Shown: positions 23,901-34,885 of the stretch, in pieces
Layout of the letters: the number at the start of each line of letters is the position of its first letter
How positions within the stretch are numbered: the first letter of the stretch is position 1
Assembly (NCBI GenBank): GCA_029237695.1
Contig: JAQRGA010000120.1
Location: forward strand, 62,001-126,000
Direction: 5' to 3'
Source of the DNA: Conchocele bisecta
Taxonomy: Eukaryota > Mollusca > Bivalvia > Lucinida > Thyasiridae
Length of the DNA: 64,000 nucleotides
Notes under the pieces: generated by a model
Database searches by the model: none
What the model was told of the DNA's origin: nothing
What the model saw: the letters and a program-made list of their open reading frames with translations, nothing else
Program-made: the position numbers and the translations under genes

Positions 23901-25655
23901 AACGAGAAGCACGTCCAATCGATGGTCCGTTATATTGACGAGAAGGGAAACCCTTTCAAAGGGAGCTGTCACAAACAACTTCAGAACATTCTGACAAAAC
24001 AGATAATGACGGACGAGATCCGTTCGGACTTGTTACAAATGGCAGAAATAGGTAAAGGCAAATACGTGCAGTTCCGGGAAGATCGATTCATTAACAAGAA
24101 AGTTCGTCTCAGCGATACCATACACAGGTCGAATATTAAGACAATGAAATCATTGACGAGAAGCCAAAACAAGGAACATCAAAGAAGAAGCTACAGCAGA
24201 AGGACGGGATGACTGAGCGTAAAATAGCTATCGCCACTGCTCGTGGACTTACTACCAGTGATTTGCTCCTGTATGACGTCGTCCCCTCGAACATGTTGTT
24301 TGATGAGGACAGAAGGATGACAAAACCAGATAAGCACATGCTTGTAAAAGAGTTAGAGAAACACCTTGAGCCAGCTGAGTACAACTACGAACCTCATAAA
24401 GACTTCCCTGACGGAGTAACATACATAGTAGATGTGATGGCCAATATGCGAAAATTACAGACCAAGAACATTTCTACGTTCGGTGAACTGTGTGACAATT
24501 TTATACAGATGATTAACAATGTTGCGCGCCAACGGAATAGAACAGACTTCATCATGGATTCGTATAGTGCTGGTTCTATTAAAGACTCTGAGCGACAGCG
24601 CAGGACAAAAGTGCGTCCAATAGAAATTGCCTCCATCGGAAAGGATACTCCGCTACCAGTAGGCATGGACACATTTTGGTCATCAAACACAAACAAATCA
24701 TCACTGGAAAAGCTGTTGTATGACCAGCTAGCAGCCTTGTCAGTCAGTGCTCCATCGACAGTTCCGACCATCATCAGTCAGATATATGGAAGTGACGACC
24801 ATGCGTGTGTCAAAGTGGAACAAGGAGAACAAACAGAACAGGCACACCTCAACTCTGATTTAGATGAAGCAGATAGTCGGATCATACCCCACATCATGGA
24901 TTCCCTGGCCAGTGGTTCGACCAACATTGTAGTTCTGTCAAATGACACTGACGTCATAGTTGCTTTGTTGTACTATATGGGCACGTTCCGTACGCATGGA
25001 CTGCAACAGTTGAGAGTAAGAGCTGGCGTAGGCGACACAATTCGTTATATACCACTACACATTCTAGCAGACAGAATTGGACAAACAGTATGCGCAGTGT
25101 TGCCTGCAATCCACTGCCTCACAGGTTGCGACAGTACCAGTAAGGTGGGGACCAAGCCAGCAGCACTGAAATGTGACGCTACACCAATGTTGTCGGAATT
25201 TGGGCAACTTGGGCGCATGCTAAGTTACTCACTGGACGGTGCAGAGCAATATTTGGTTCAAGTAATCAAACGCGGAACACCCTGTAAAACATTCACTGAG
25301 GTGAGGAAGGAAGTGTACCACCACAGTAAAAGTAAAACAATGGAGCTTATTCCACCGACGAGATTTTGGAATACGACCCCACCTACTCAGAGCAGCCTTT
25401 GCGACATACCACGTAACCCATATTCTTGACAAGACAGAGCCAGATCCAGATCCGCTAGAGTTCGGATTCTACCTCGAAGATGGGCTTCTCTTACCGGTTA
25501 CAGCTTACAATGGTCTACCTGATAGCTTTACTACCACATGCACCTGCGGGAAATGCGCGAGAGTGACATGTCCATGTCGCGAAGCAGACTTAGCATGCTG
25601 TCAGTTTTTTGCCTGTGCCGCAAGTCTCTCCCAAGCAAATGTCGTAACCAAATGA
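20938..25655 (+). pseudogene. Academ-like protein with XPG/FEN-like boxes and Cys-rich tail, multiply frameshifted
   Basis: One gene of about 1,550 codons spread over several frames: 20938-21451, 21467-21673, 21732-22661, 22658-22960, 23048-23602, 23529-24212, 24209-25429, then a final frame to the TGA at 25653. The N-terminus holds paired cysteines (ECVICQQH) and RTTSSEAGRKRVQEAA. A second Cys/His region sits near 21380-21560. The nuclease-like part near the end has LDEADSRI, LSNDTDVIVALL and LTGCDSTSK, which I align with the acidic boxes of XPG/FEN nucleases. The tail (CTCGKCARVTCPC...CCQFFAC) looks metal-binding. Start candidates include the ATG at 20966. The role would be transposition of TE2; catalysis is inferred. 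Confidence 0.65.
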
Positions 25656-25711
25656 TATAGACTAGTTCAAAACCGATGCATGTTGTAGACACACTAGACA
25701 CTAGACATTAA

Positions 25712-26232
25712 CTTTGCTCTGCTATACAGTCCTGATGTCATAGCGTAACAACATTTTGATATATATTACTAACGAAATATGCCAGCAATCAACATATGGG
25801 ATATTTTCGTAATTTTGGCGGCCATATTTTGTATTTTTACCAATTGTATCTACTAGTATTGTTACGCTATGACATCAGGACTGTATGGCAGAGCAAAGCA
25901 AATGACATTAATTTAATTGTGTTTAATAACAGTAGTACCGTTACATGTTGATTCTGAACCCGCAATATGAGACTATGGTTAATGGGGAACACAGATAAAA
26001 TAGCTTCGTCAAGTTAGCCATTCACTATCATTACAAGTATGTGCAAAAAAACAGTTAGCGTGAATCTATATCATCGGAAATGGTGTGCATGTTATCAACA
26101 CATATCACAACATCTTCCTTGCCCTTTGACAACAACATTTTGATATATATTACTAACGAAATATGCCAGCAATCAATATATGGGATATTTTCGTAATTTT
26201 GGCGGCCATTTTGTATTTTTACCAATTGCATC
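25712..26232. repeat. Snap-back and direct repeats in TE2 3' region
   Basis: A ~39-bp sequence at 25712-25750 (TTTGCTCTGC...GTCATAGCGTAACAA) recurs inverted at 25860-25898. A ~105-bp block at 25748-25852 (AACATTTTGATATATATTAC...) recurs directly at 26131-26232 with few changes. The first can form a long-stem hairpin downstream of the stop codon. Confidence 0.8.
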
Positions 26233-26356
26233 TACGGTAATCACACATATAGTAAAACATATGCCATGTTGTGCTAACTTGTAATTGTTCTAGTCATATT
26301 TACTATATGGAAATACAGTTTTGAGCAGTACTTCGTGCTTTAGAATATTTTTCCAC

Positions 26357-26512
26357 ATTTTGGCGGCCATCTTGGAAAATGGCGGCCACAGCATTCGTCT
26401 ACCACTTTTGGCATGTCCACCCTCGCGATTCTTGCCAGGGAGATATTGGAGATGAATAATCCGAAGTCAAATGCTCTGTCTCTATTTTGCACACAGAAAC
26501 CCCCTGGGCTCC
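26357..26512 (-). repeat. TE2 right terminal inverted repeat
   Basis: Complement of 18930-19085. Ends in CCCCCTGGGCTCC at 26512. Contains GGCGGCCATCTTGGAAAATGGCGGCC at its inner edge. Confidence 0.85.
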
Positions 26513-26984
26513 AGGACTAATAGTAAAATGACGATATATAGCCAATTATTTACCATAGGACTGAGAAGACATGGTGAGGATTGAACTCACAGCCTCCAGT
26601 ATTGGAAGTCAAATGCCATAACCCCTACGTCACGACTCATCCCTGGAAAGGCGCAAATAATATACCCCTCAGTACACTGCAAATGTATGTATGTTATACC
26701 GGATATAAGATATACCGGTAGCGGAAGTTTACTTACACAGGTGAGATACGGGTTAGAAAGGTGCTTCACGTTTTGCTGCTCCATCACCATAAAGTTGGCT
26801 GCCTTGATTTTCTCTATGGTACGGACCTTCAATGGTGCTTGTCTTTTCCTGAAGAAGAGAAGCAATAGTTCAGTGGAACCTCTCTAAAGTGGACAACCCG
26901 GAAGCTGAAGGCAAACAAATCTAACAAGTTGATCACCGGGGAGTATCTCACCCACTAAACAAGGTGATCGCCATGAATTGATTG
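26513..26984. other. Gene-free flank of TE2
   Basis: No gene seen. 26549-26583 repeats the TTTACCATAGG...GAAGACATGGTG motif found left of TE2. Confidence 0.4.
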
Positions 26985-27845
26985 ATTTCATATATTGGTG
27001 TTTAACGGCCTATCAACAGCTACGACCATTTAAAGCCAGGCTAAAGGGTTCGATCCCACATGTAACCTGCTACATTTGGGTGAAAATCCCAAAATCAGAA
27101 CAGAATATTTTCAGAACATACTGCTCATGTGATGAGGCACATTGTGGTAATGTCTTCTGAATGCTCTTTATACTATCTGGCCCTTGATCTGGTAAAATTG
27201 TGTACACAATCTGACAGCTTCTCAATTCCAAACTAGAAATGTGGCCTGTCGGCACACGAATGCCCCCGCTGGCAGCCAAAGAAAACAAGGCATATTTGAT
27301 TATAAGCCATTTAACCGAGCGTTAAGGTTTCGAACGCACCAAGTCTGTGACCTTGACCCTGGGCTTAGCGGGGGTGGGACAAATGTGGATTTGTGACAGG
27401 GCGGTAGAGAACCATTGGAGCAATGCGTGTGTGAAATGTGAAGCAGATCCGAGCAAGGAAACAGAAATTATAAGCCATTTATCCAGCGTTAAGGTTTCGA
27501 ACGCACCAAGTCTGTGACCTTGACCCTGGGCTTAGCGGGGCCGGGACGAATGTGGATTTGTCACAGGGCGGTAGAGGACTATTGGAGCAACGCATGTGTG
27601 AAATGTGAAGCAGATGCGAGCAAGGAAACAGAAATTATAAGCCATTTACCCAGCGTTAAGGTTTCGGGACGTACGTACGGACACCGGTAACACTATATGC
27701 CCCCCTCACCATTCGGTGGCGGGGGCATAAACATATGGAATCCTGAAAGGCTGAATCCGCCACTGTATATTCAGCCAGGTCCATACTACACCAGTCACCT
27801 GGCCCCATCTCCATAATAGGATGGATTAGGAATACTTGTATTACT
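26985..27845 (+). repeat. GTTTAAC dispersed repeat, diverged copy 2, split by insertion
   Basis: The 5' part (26985-27114) has TATTGGTGTTTAACGGCCTATC and GGGTTCGATCCCACATGTAACCTGC. The 3' part (27767-27845) resumes with TATATTCAGCCAGGTCCATAC and CAGTCACCTGGCCCC. The order matches the inverted copy at 31065-31461. About 650 bp of foreign DNA sits between, including the 27297-27729 tandem-core element. Confidence 0.6.
27297..27729 (+). repeat. Tandem-core element, 168-bp unit x2.2, second copy
   Basis: Same family as 16671-17202: GGGACGAATGTGGATTTGTC, TGACCTTGACCCTGGGCTTAGCGGGG, GACGTACGTACGGAC, then the identical stem TATGCCCCCC...GGGGGCATA. It lies inside a GTTTAAC repeat. Confidence 0.75.
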
Positions 27846-29045
27846 CATACAAATACTCCGAGCGGAAGCAATATGTTCGCAGGTGCGTGTTTTGGGGTAT
27901 GTGGGAGCTAAATCATGTTTTTAGTCCCGACTCGTGTATTGTATTCATCATTATTTCACTGATTTTGATTAAATAAAGCGAACGGAAAGAGCAAAAGTGG
28001 TGTCTAGTATCATCAACTTCTGGCAATTGCCTGATTTTTCCAGCCAGTTTACCAAACACTTGTTACTTAGTTGACTTGTTACTTAGTTGAAAACGCACAT
28101 ATTAAAACAGAATAGGTGTATACACAATAGAAATGCATGATCACAGCAATAGATTGCAGAAAATTTAAATTATAATAGCGAGGAAGATGAAATTGCCATA
28201 TGATAAAGTGGACGGTCATAGAACAGTGTGGGTAACAGGGATCAGTTCACAGGGCGAAGTCACAGGTGGAAGACTCGGACCTATGACAGCAAAAAAATGC
28301 CTATTAAAAAAATTTCATTACTCCACCCACTTGGTCTCGTGCAGTACCATCTTCTATATAGAAAGGTGATAAACAATATGTCTATTATATAAAGAGCCCT
28401 CTCTTTTACGACTAAAGATCAATGCGGAATTTTGTTGAACAAAATAATCTCTAGCTCGAAAACGTGTAGACATAGTGCATAGGGAATATATCGTTGCGGA
28501 GGGCTAACATTTGCCTAACTTCTGCAATTGGCAGAAATGATAAAATCGGTTGACTGTTTCGTGAGAGTCCGTTGTCTCGAGGCCATCCGAGTACAGACCA
28601 TTAAAACATAGGCACCTTGTATTGTGTTCTAACAGGGAGTAAACTCTTTTTTTTCAACTGACTTTTTCCGTCTTATTGATACTTTTCTGTATATTTAATG
28701 TATTTATAGACCTTGGTGGTCCGTTACTTCAACCTGTGCCCCGAACTTAGGGGGATTGACGATAATATACCCTTGCCTGTCCGAAGTTCGTGAACAAAAG
28801 CAAACTCAATGCGTAAGCAGCTCCGCAATCAACATTTATTCAATTTTAAACTCGCTCACCCTTTCTGTCATTACCTAATCTTTAAATAATATTTACAATC
28901 ACAAGAGATCGCCAATGCAACACTCCATCACACAAAGAAATATGACATGCATATTGCCGTGGTGGTCGCCATATTGAGTAATTAAGGACACATGTGCAGG
29001 TAAGCGGCTTCGGCTTTGACACCCATGCTAAGTTAATTGCTTCTT
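27846..29045. other. Gene-free stretch
   Basis: About 1.2 kb with no recognisable gene or repeat structure by eye. Frames are short and look random. Confidence 0.4.
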
Positions 29046-29583
29046 ATAAATGGGGGTCGTCGATTTGTTGCAGAATGATGTATGAGTGTCAGAGAAGGGG
29101 TGGGTAAAATATGAAAGATTTCCGCAAAGGGAAAGAGAAGTTAAAAGGAAATTTACAATTGTTAAGTTTTCGTTTTTTTCTAAGTTTCTAAGTCCGTGAC
29201 CTTGACCCCTGGCATAAATGGGGGTCGTAGGTTTGTTGCAGAATGATGTATGAGTGTCAGAGAAGGGGCGGGTAAAATATGAAAGATTTCCGCAAAGGGA
29301 AAGAGAAGTTAAAAGTAAATTTACAATTGTTAAGTTTTCGTTTTTTTATAAGTTTCTAAGTCCGTGACCTTGACCCCTGGCATAAATGGGGGTCGTAGGT
29401 TTGTTGCAGAATGATGTATAAGTGTCAGAGAAGGGGCGGGTAAAATATGAAAGATTTCCGCAAAGGGAAAGAGAAGTTAAAAGGAAACGGACGGAAACAC
29501 GGACGGACGGACGGACGGACGGACAAGCTGACTCCAGTATACCCCCCACAACTTCGTTACGTGGGGGGGGGGGGGGGGGTATA
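29046..29583 (+). repeat. Tandem-core element, ~168-bp unit x2.6, with G17 tract
   Basis: Units start at about 29047, 29214 and 29382 (ATAAATGGGGGTCGT). They contain GAATGATGTATGAGTGTCAG, GAAAGATTTCCGCAAAGGGA and TCCGTGACCTTGACCCCTGG. The element ends in an ACGG run (29500-29523) and a stem TATACCCCCCAC...GTGGGG..GGTATA with a run of 17 G (29563-29579). Same architecture as the elements at 1528, 16671, 17203 and 27297. Confidence 0.75.
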
Positions 29584-29689
29584 ATTAGTAAGAATAAACA
29601 TCAAATTATGGCTTAGCCGTGTGGTAACTGTAACAACAACTGTGACTGTGACAACGACGCCTTCACTCAAACTTCGCACAGTTGCATAA

Positions 29690-31860
29690 AAAACATGAAT
29701 ATTATATAACTTGACCTTGGGTTAAGGGGCGTGCGGTGGACCTTGACATTGGGGTCAGTGGTGCAAGGTGGGTCGTGGGTTTGCTATAGCATAATATAGC
29801 ATATTAAGATGAATGCATGTATGAAATATCAATGCGCTCCCTGAAAACAGAAGTAAAACAAAATTTAACCCAACGTTAAGTTGGTGATTTTCTACAGCAT
29901 GATAGCTATTCACATGAGGAATGCATGTATGAGTGTGCTAAGTTTGTGACCTTGACCATGAGGAAAGGGGTGGGGGGTCATGAATTTGCTGTAGCACAAT
30001 AGAGGATCATCAGATGAATGCATGTATGAAATATCAAAGTGTTCCCTGTAAAGAAACGGAAGTTACACAACATTTACCCCAACGTTAAGTTTATGAAAAT
30101 GCTAAGTTTGTGACCTTGGGGTAATGGTTGAGTGGTGGGTTGTGGATTTGCTACAGCATGATAGAGGGTCATCTGAGGAATGCATGTATGCAATATCAAG
30201 GCGTTCCATGAAAGGAAACAGATGTTATAAGACATTTACCCCAACGTTAAGTTTATGAATGTGCTAAGTTTGTGACCTTGACCTTGGGGAAAGGGGTGGG
30301 CAGTGGGTCATGGATTTGCGATAGCACATATGGTATAATCAGATGAATGCATGTATGAAATATCAAGGCATTCCATGAAAGGAAACAGATGTTATAAGAC
30401 ATTTACCCCAACGTTAAGTTTATGAATGTGCTAAGTTCTTGACCTTGGGGTAAGGGGTGGGTCATGGATTTGCAATACCACAATAGAGTATCATCAGATG
30501 AATGCATGTATGAAATATCAAGGCGTTCCATAAAAGGAAACAGATGTTATAAGACATTTACCCCAACGTTAAGTTTATGAATGTGCTAAGTTTGTGACCT
30601 TGACCGTGGGGAAAGGGGTGGGAGGTGGGTCATGGATTTGCTATAGTATGATAGAGTATCATCAGATGAATGCATGCATGAAATATGAAGGTATTCCCTG
30701 TAAATAAACAGAAGTTACACAACATTTACCCCAACGTTAAGTTTATGAATGTGCTAGGTTTGTGACCTTGGGGTAAGGGTTGGGTGGTGAGTCGTGGATT
30801 TGCTACAGCATGATAGAGGGTCATCTGTGGAATGCATGTATGAAATATTAAGGGGTTCCATGATAGAAAACATATGTTACAAGACATTTACCCCAACGTT
30901 ATGTTTATGAATGTGCTAAGTTTGTGACCTTGACCTTGGGGAAAGGGGTGGGAGGTGGGTCATGGATTTGCTATAGTACGATAGAGTATCATCAAATGAA
31001 TGCATGTATGAAATATGAAGGTATTCGCTGTAAATAAACAGAAGTTATACAACATTTACCCCGTGGGTGGAAGGTGGGTGCAAGCGATGGGTAATTTAAC
31101 GATCGGGGTTCATCCTTACCGGAATTCCGACTGGAGACCTGGTTTGGCCCTCACATACGTCTTTGGCATTTTGTATGTGACAGTTGAATCTGGTTATACC
31201 CCTTATGTGAGTATTACGATTGTTCGTACTCCTATTTTAGGGGAAGGGGCCAAGTGACTTTGGTGTGGTATGGACCTGCCACCAGGTCGGGTTATTCTAA
31301 TTTCAGGGCTGAATATATTGTTTCTCGATGTAAATATTCAGTTCTGATTTTGGAATTTTCCTCCCAATGCAGCAGGTTAAAATGGGATTGAACCCGTTTG
31401 CCCGGCCTTACATGACCTTAGCTGTTGATAGGCTGTTAAACACCAATAAACAAACAAACAAACAACATTTACCCCGTTAAGTTTATGAACATGCTAGGTT
31501 TGTGACCTTGACCTTGGGGTAAGGGTTGGGTGGTGGGTCGTGGATTTGCTACAGCATGATAGAGGGTCATCTGAGGAATGCATGTATGAAATATCAAGGT
31601 GTTCCATGAAAGGAAACGGATGTTATAAGACATTTACCCCAACGTTAAGTTTATGAATGTGCTAAGTTTGTGACCTTGACCTTGGGGTAAGGGTTGGGTG
31701 GTGGGTCATGCATTTGCTACAGCATGATAGAGGGTCATCTGAGGAATGCATGTATGAAATAACAAGGTGATCCATGAAAGGAAACAGAAGTTATAAGACA
31801 TTTACCCCAAAGTTAAGTCTGTGGACGCCGACGACACAGGGGGCATGCAATAAGCTCTTC
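29690..31860 (+). repeat. Tandem-core array, ~165-bp unit, ~11 copies
   Basis: Units carry TTTACCCCAACGTTAAGTTTATGAA, TTTGTGACCTTGACCTTGGGG, GGTGGGTCATGGATTTGC and GAATGCATGTATGAAATAT. It ends near 31830-31886 with CAATAAGCTC...GAGCTAAAAA, a short inverted end. A GTTTAAC repeat is inserted at 31065-31461. Confidence 0.8.
31065..31461 (-). mobile_element. GTTTAAC repeat, copy 3, flanked by a 16-bp target duplication
   Basis: Minus-strand copy starting with (TTTG)n TTTATTGGTGTTTAACAGCC near 31461 and running to CACCCACCTTCCACCC at 31065. The identical 16-mer ACAACATTTACCCCGT lies on both sides (31049-31064 and 31462-31477). It is part of the host tandem unit, so it is duplicated target. A duplication this long with a simple-sequence tail fits target-primed retroposition. 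Confidence 0.75.
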
Positions 31861-31905
31861 TGCACTTCGTGCAGGCGAGCTAAAAACTGCAAAACTCATT
31901 GGAAT

Positions 31906-32160
31906 TTGTTGACGCTTTTTCTTTACATATATTGCATGGAACTTGTTGACGCTTATTCTGTACACATATTGCATGGAACTTGTTGACGTTTATTCTGTAC
32001 ACATATTGCATGGAACTTGTTGACGCTTTTTCTTTACACATATTGCATGGAACTTGTTGACGTTTTTTCTGTGACGTTTCTTCTGTACACACATGTATCC
32101 TGGAACTTGTTGACGCTTTTGTCTTTACACATATTGCATGGAACTTGTCGACGCTTATTC
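31906..32160. repeat. 37-bp minisatellite x~7
   Basis: Units start TTGTTGACGC and contain CACATATTGCATGGAAC. Starts at 31906, 31943, 31980 and 32017 show an exact 37-bp period before degrading. The array runs straight into the pogo-like frame and supplies its first codons. Confidence 0.85.
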
Positions 32161-33223
32161 TGGATGTTGTTGAAAAAAAGCTCTCGGTTCACAAGGCGGC
32201 TAAGCTGTATGGTGTTCCAGACCAAACACTGTGTGACCGCGTAACTGGCAGAATCAACGCAGACACCGTAACATACGGTCGGGGCCCACTCTTCGACTTA
32301 GAAGAAGAAGCAATACTCCTCCAGCATATTCAAGACATAGCTCCAGTTCGGTATGAGTATACGTGGTCAAAAGTGGTTAATTTGGCATCAGAATATGCTG
32401 TTATGCTGGGAAAGAGAGATAAGGACAGATCCCTTACAGCAAGATGGTTTTATGGATTGTTGAGCCGATGGCCAGAATTGAAAGTTCAGAGGGCTAACTC
32501 GTTGTCAGAGCTGCGATATAAGGCTAGTTCGAGCGAGAATATAGCAAACTATTTTCATGAACTTGGGCGCGTATTAGTCAAATACAACTTGAAGGATAAA
32601 CCGCAAAACATTTACAATGTTGATGAAAAGGGCATTAAGCAAAACTTTAGACCAACCCATATTGTTTCATCCGCCGCGTATGTGCCCTCTGTAGTTACGT
32701 CGGAGAGATCATCCACTACAACTATACTTGGCTGTGGAAATGCGTTTGGCTATCAGATCCCGCCCTATTTTGTTTTTGCAGGCGCCAGAATGAGGGATGA
32801 ATTGCTAGAAGGCTGCTGCAAAGGTGCTCAGGGTACAGTTTTGAAATCAGGCTGGTCAAACTCTACTGTATTCCTTGACTACCTACACAATCATTCCATG
32901 AAGTACGCCAAGCCTAGTTCAGATGACACCATTTGTACGATGGGCACAGGTCACATATATCGCCATACCTTGTTGAATGAGCGGCAGACAATAACATTGT
33001 ATTGTTTGTGCTTCCTCCGCACACATCTCATATACTTCAGCCAATGGATGTCGGTTGTTTCGGAGCTTTCGCAAAAATGTACAGTGATGAATGTCAAAAA
33101 CATCAAAGAAGTACCGGCAGTGTCATTAACCGCTACAATATATGTTCGGTAGCTTGTAAAGCTTACACAAAGGCCCTATCAACTGCACAAGCGACCACGT
33201 GCATTAAGCGACTTTTGTCTTAA
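32160..33223 (+). pseudogene. Pogo/Tigger-like transposase, N-truncated and frameshifted
   Basis: The first frame (to 33152) begins with a psq-type helix-turn-helix (VVEKKLSVHKAAKLYGVPDQTLCDRV) and then a CENP-B-type second helical region (ARWFYGLLSRWPELKVQRA). The start of the DDE_1 core follows (YNVDEKGIKQNFRPTHIVS, first catalytic D; GWSNSTVFLDYL). The second aspartate region is garbled near 32930-32960. The conserved LPPHTSHILQPMDVGCF block is found in another frame from 33002, so at least one frameshift lies near 33000. The N-terminus is replaced by the 37-bp minisatellite. It would act as a cut-and-paste transposase if intact. Confidence 0.8.
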
Positions 33224-34110
33224 GCGACCACTTTCAATTGCCCCCGACCATTTGGCCTATATAATGACAGTGTATTAAGCGACTTTCCCTTAACGCAACC
33301 GCCGGTCACTTATTTTGTAAACAAAAGCAATTTTAGTTTGTATTAAACGACCATTAATTGACAGAATGTCACTTTCTCCAGGTGAAATTAGCCTCAAGCG
33401 TGTGACAAACAAAGGAAACAAATCCCCTGTCACTGTCAAAGTGTGAATGTTGCATTATTTATGATTATTGACCTGAAACCTCATTCTGAATCGCTAGGTT
33501 CCTTAGAGCGAGTTCGGTTTGTACTATAGTTTAACTATAGTAGATGTATTGCGCATATGTTTAGTAGAGAATTTCCATGTAAATTTCCCGCTCTCTAGAA
33601 CTTTTTACCTATTCGCCGCCATCTTGAAACTGGAGGAACAGGCGTCTTTTGGCTAGTCGAACTATAGTATGACGTCACTGGTCGAACCAGTCTGCATTCG
33701 TGGTTGTTTAGTTGAAGTATAGTTCAACTATAGTAACCATAGTTTAAGCTGAAACTCGCTCTAATGATTACTAAAGGGAATTAACTCATACCTATTTGCG
33801 ATTTCAGCTGGGCGATTTTATTTCGCAATAACATTCAAATTCTTTCATCTATTTTGATGAAATAAAGCCTGAATAATTCAGAAAAGTTCACAATAAACAT
33901 TACCGGTAGTATTCTAATGTATTTATTTCTATGTTAATGTTTAATATTCGCGATTTGCCGATTCCGAATATTAAACCATATAATCGGACATACCAGTACC
34001 CGGATTTCCATTTTTTTTTAGTTTTTGTGTTAAGAGACCATTGTTCTAAGCGACCATTTTTGGTGTTTCCCTTGGGTGGTCATTTAATGCAAGTTTGACT
34101 AGTCAGTATT
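33224..34110. repeat. MITE-like insertion with TTAAGCGACC repeats at both sides
   Basis: Both edges carry TTAAGCGACCA/GACTTTCCCTTAA-type sequence: 33206-33300 and, in partial inverse order, 34029-34110 (GTTAAGAGACCATTGTTCTAAGCGACC). It separates the two parts of the pogo-like gene. A smaller MITE (33506-33761) is nested inside. Confidence 0.5.
33506..33761. mobile_element. MITE, 256 bp, GAGCGAGTTT TIRs, TA target duplication
   Basis: Starts GAGCGAGTTCGGTTTGTACTATAG and ends CTTAAGCTGAAACTCGCTC. The first ~13 bp and last ~13 bp are near inverted repeats, each flanked by TA (33504-33505, 33762-33763). Several ACTATAGT palindromes lie inside. No coding capacity. Confidence 0.7.
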
Positions 34111-34177
34111 TCCATACGATCCATCAGTTATAGATATGTCTGTGTTTGCTACGGAACAAACCAGAAATTACTTTTAG

Positions 34178-34885
34178 ATGGATCAGTCAGCAGAGCCTCA
34201 ATCCACAGTAGAATGTCCAGAATTCAGCCCTGCACCTGAATTGCCCCTGCATACAATAGACCATGCTGTAAATACAGCTTGCACAACTGACCACCCGCAT
34301 GCAACAGATCCTGAAAAATAGAGTGACGATGTCCGTCCTGAGGTGTCTGTCTCTCCAACGGTATTCTTTAAAAAGAAACGGCCAGTATTCACACCTCCAA
34401 TATTGAAGTAGCGTCGGTCTGTTAGCAAAGTCAAGGCAATAACAGAGCCAGAAGTAACAAAGCAACTGAAAGACTATTACGCCGAGACTCGCCCCAAATG
34501 CAAAAAAGCTAAATTCCAGCCCCCAATTAGGTGTAGCCAAAGTAGCCAGACTTCGAAATGTTCAACAACAAAGACACAAATAAATCCCGGATGTAAAAGC
34601 CCTGTGGCTGGTCCATCTGTAGCTCAAATTCGTCCAGTGCTAGTCGACTCAGAGGAACCAGAATCTGTGGAAGACAGCGACCTTTGTTGCGTGTGCGGCA
34701 AATTTGCACCCGATGCGATGAGGCGTGATCCTAATTTAGCTTTTGCTAAGTGGGGAAAATGTGAATTTCACTCATGTACACATTGGGTCCATTTGAAGTA
34801 TTGCTGCCCATTTCCAGTGTTGAGACGTCACAACAGTTTCTTCTGCCCCTGCCATGGATTGCCATGGAAGGGGTCTGAAGATTAA
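34178..34885 (+). pseudogene. C-terminal tail of pogo-like transposase gene with PHD-like finger
   Basis: A Pro/Ser/Lys-rich segment with two in-frame stops (near 34319 and 34409) leads into an open frame 34604-34885. It ends in a Cys/His-rich module: DLCCVCGKFAPD...WGKCEFHSCTHWVHLKYCC...FFCPCHG. Spacing of C-x2-C, W, C-x4-C-x2-WVH and CPC resembles the PHD-like zinc fingers found at the C-terminus of some jerky/pogo-type transposon proteins. I infer that it is the tail of the gene at 32160, separated by the MITE cluster, but an independent origin cannot be excluded. Confidence 0.5.

Larger units (their letters stand above)
18930..26512 (+). mobile_element. Academ-like TIR transposon TE2, 7.58 kb, with both ends
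   Basis: Bounded by inverted repeats of about 155 bp (18930-19085 and 26357-26512) that start GGAGCCCAGGGGGTTTCTGT and stay nearly identical to GCCGCCATTTTCCAAGATG. Between them are a minisatellite (19783-20490), a long broken gene (20938-25655) and a 3' region with internal direct and inverted repeats. The protein has XPG/FEN-like boxes plus a Cys-rich tail, as described for Academ transposons. No clear target duplication is visible (left flank AGTGTA, right flank AGGACT). Class assignment is inference from motifs. Confidence 0.65.

Noticed and set aside
18930..26512. TE2 as a Kolobok or other DDE transposon
   Set aside because: No TTAA or other clear target duplication at the ends and no recognisable DDE spacing; XPG/FEN-like boxes fit an Academ-like assignment better.
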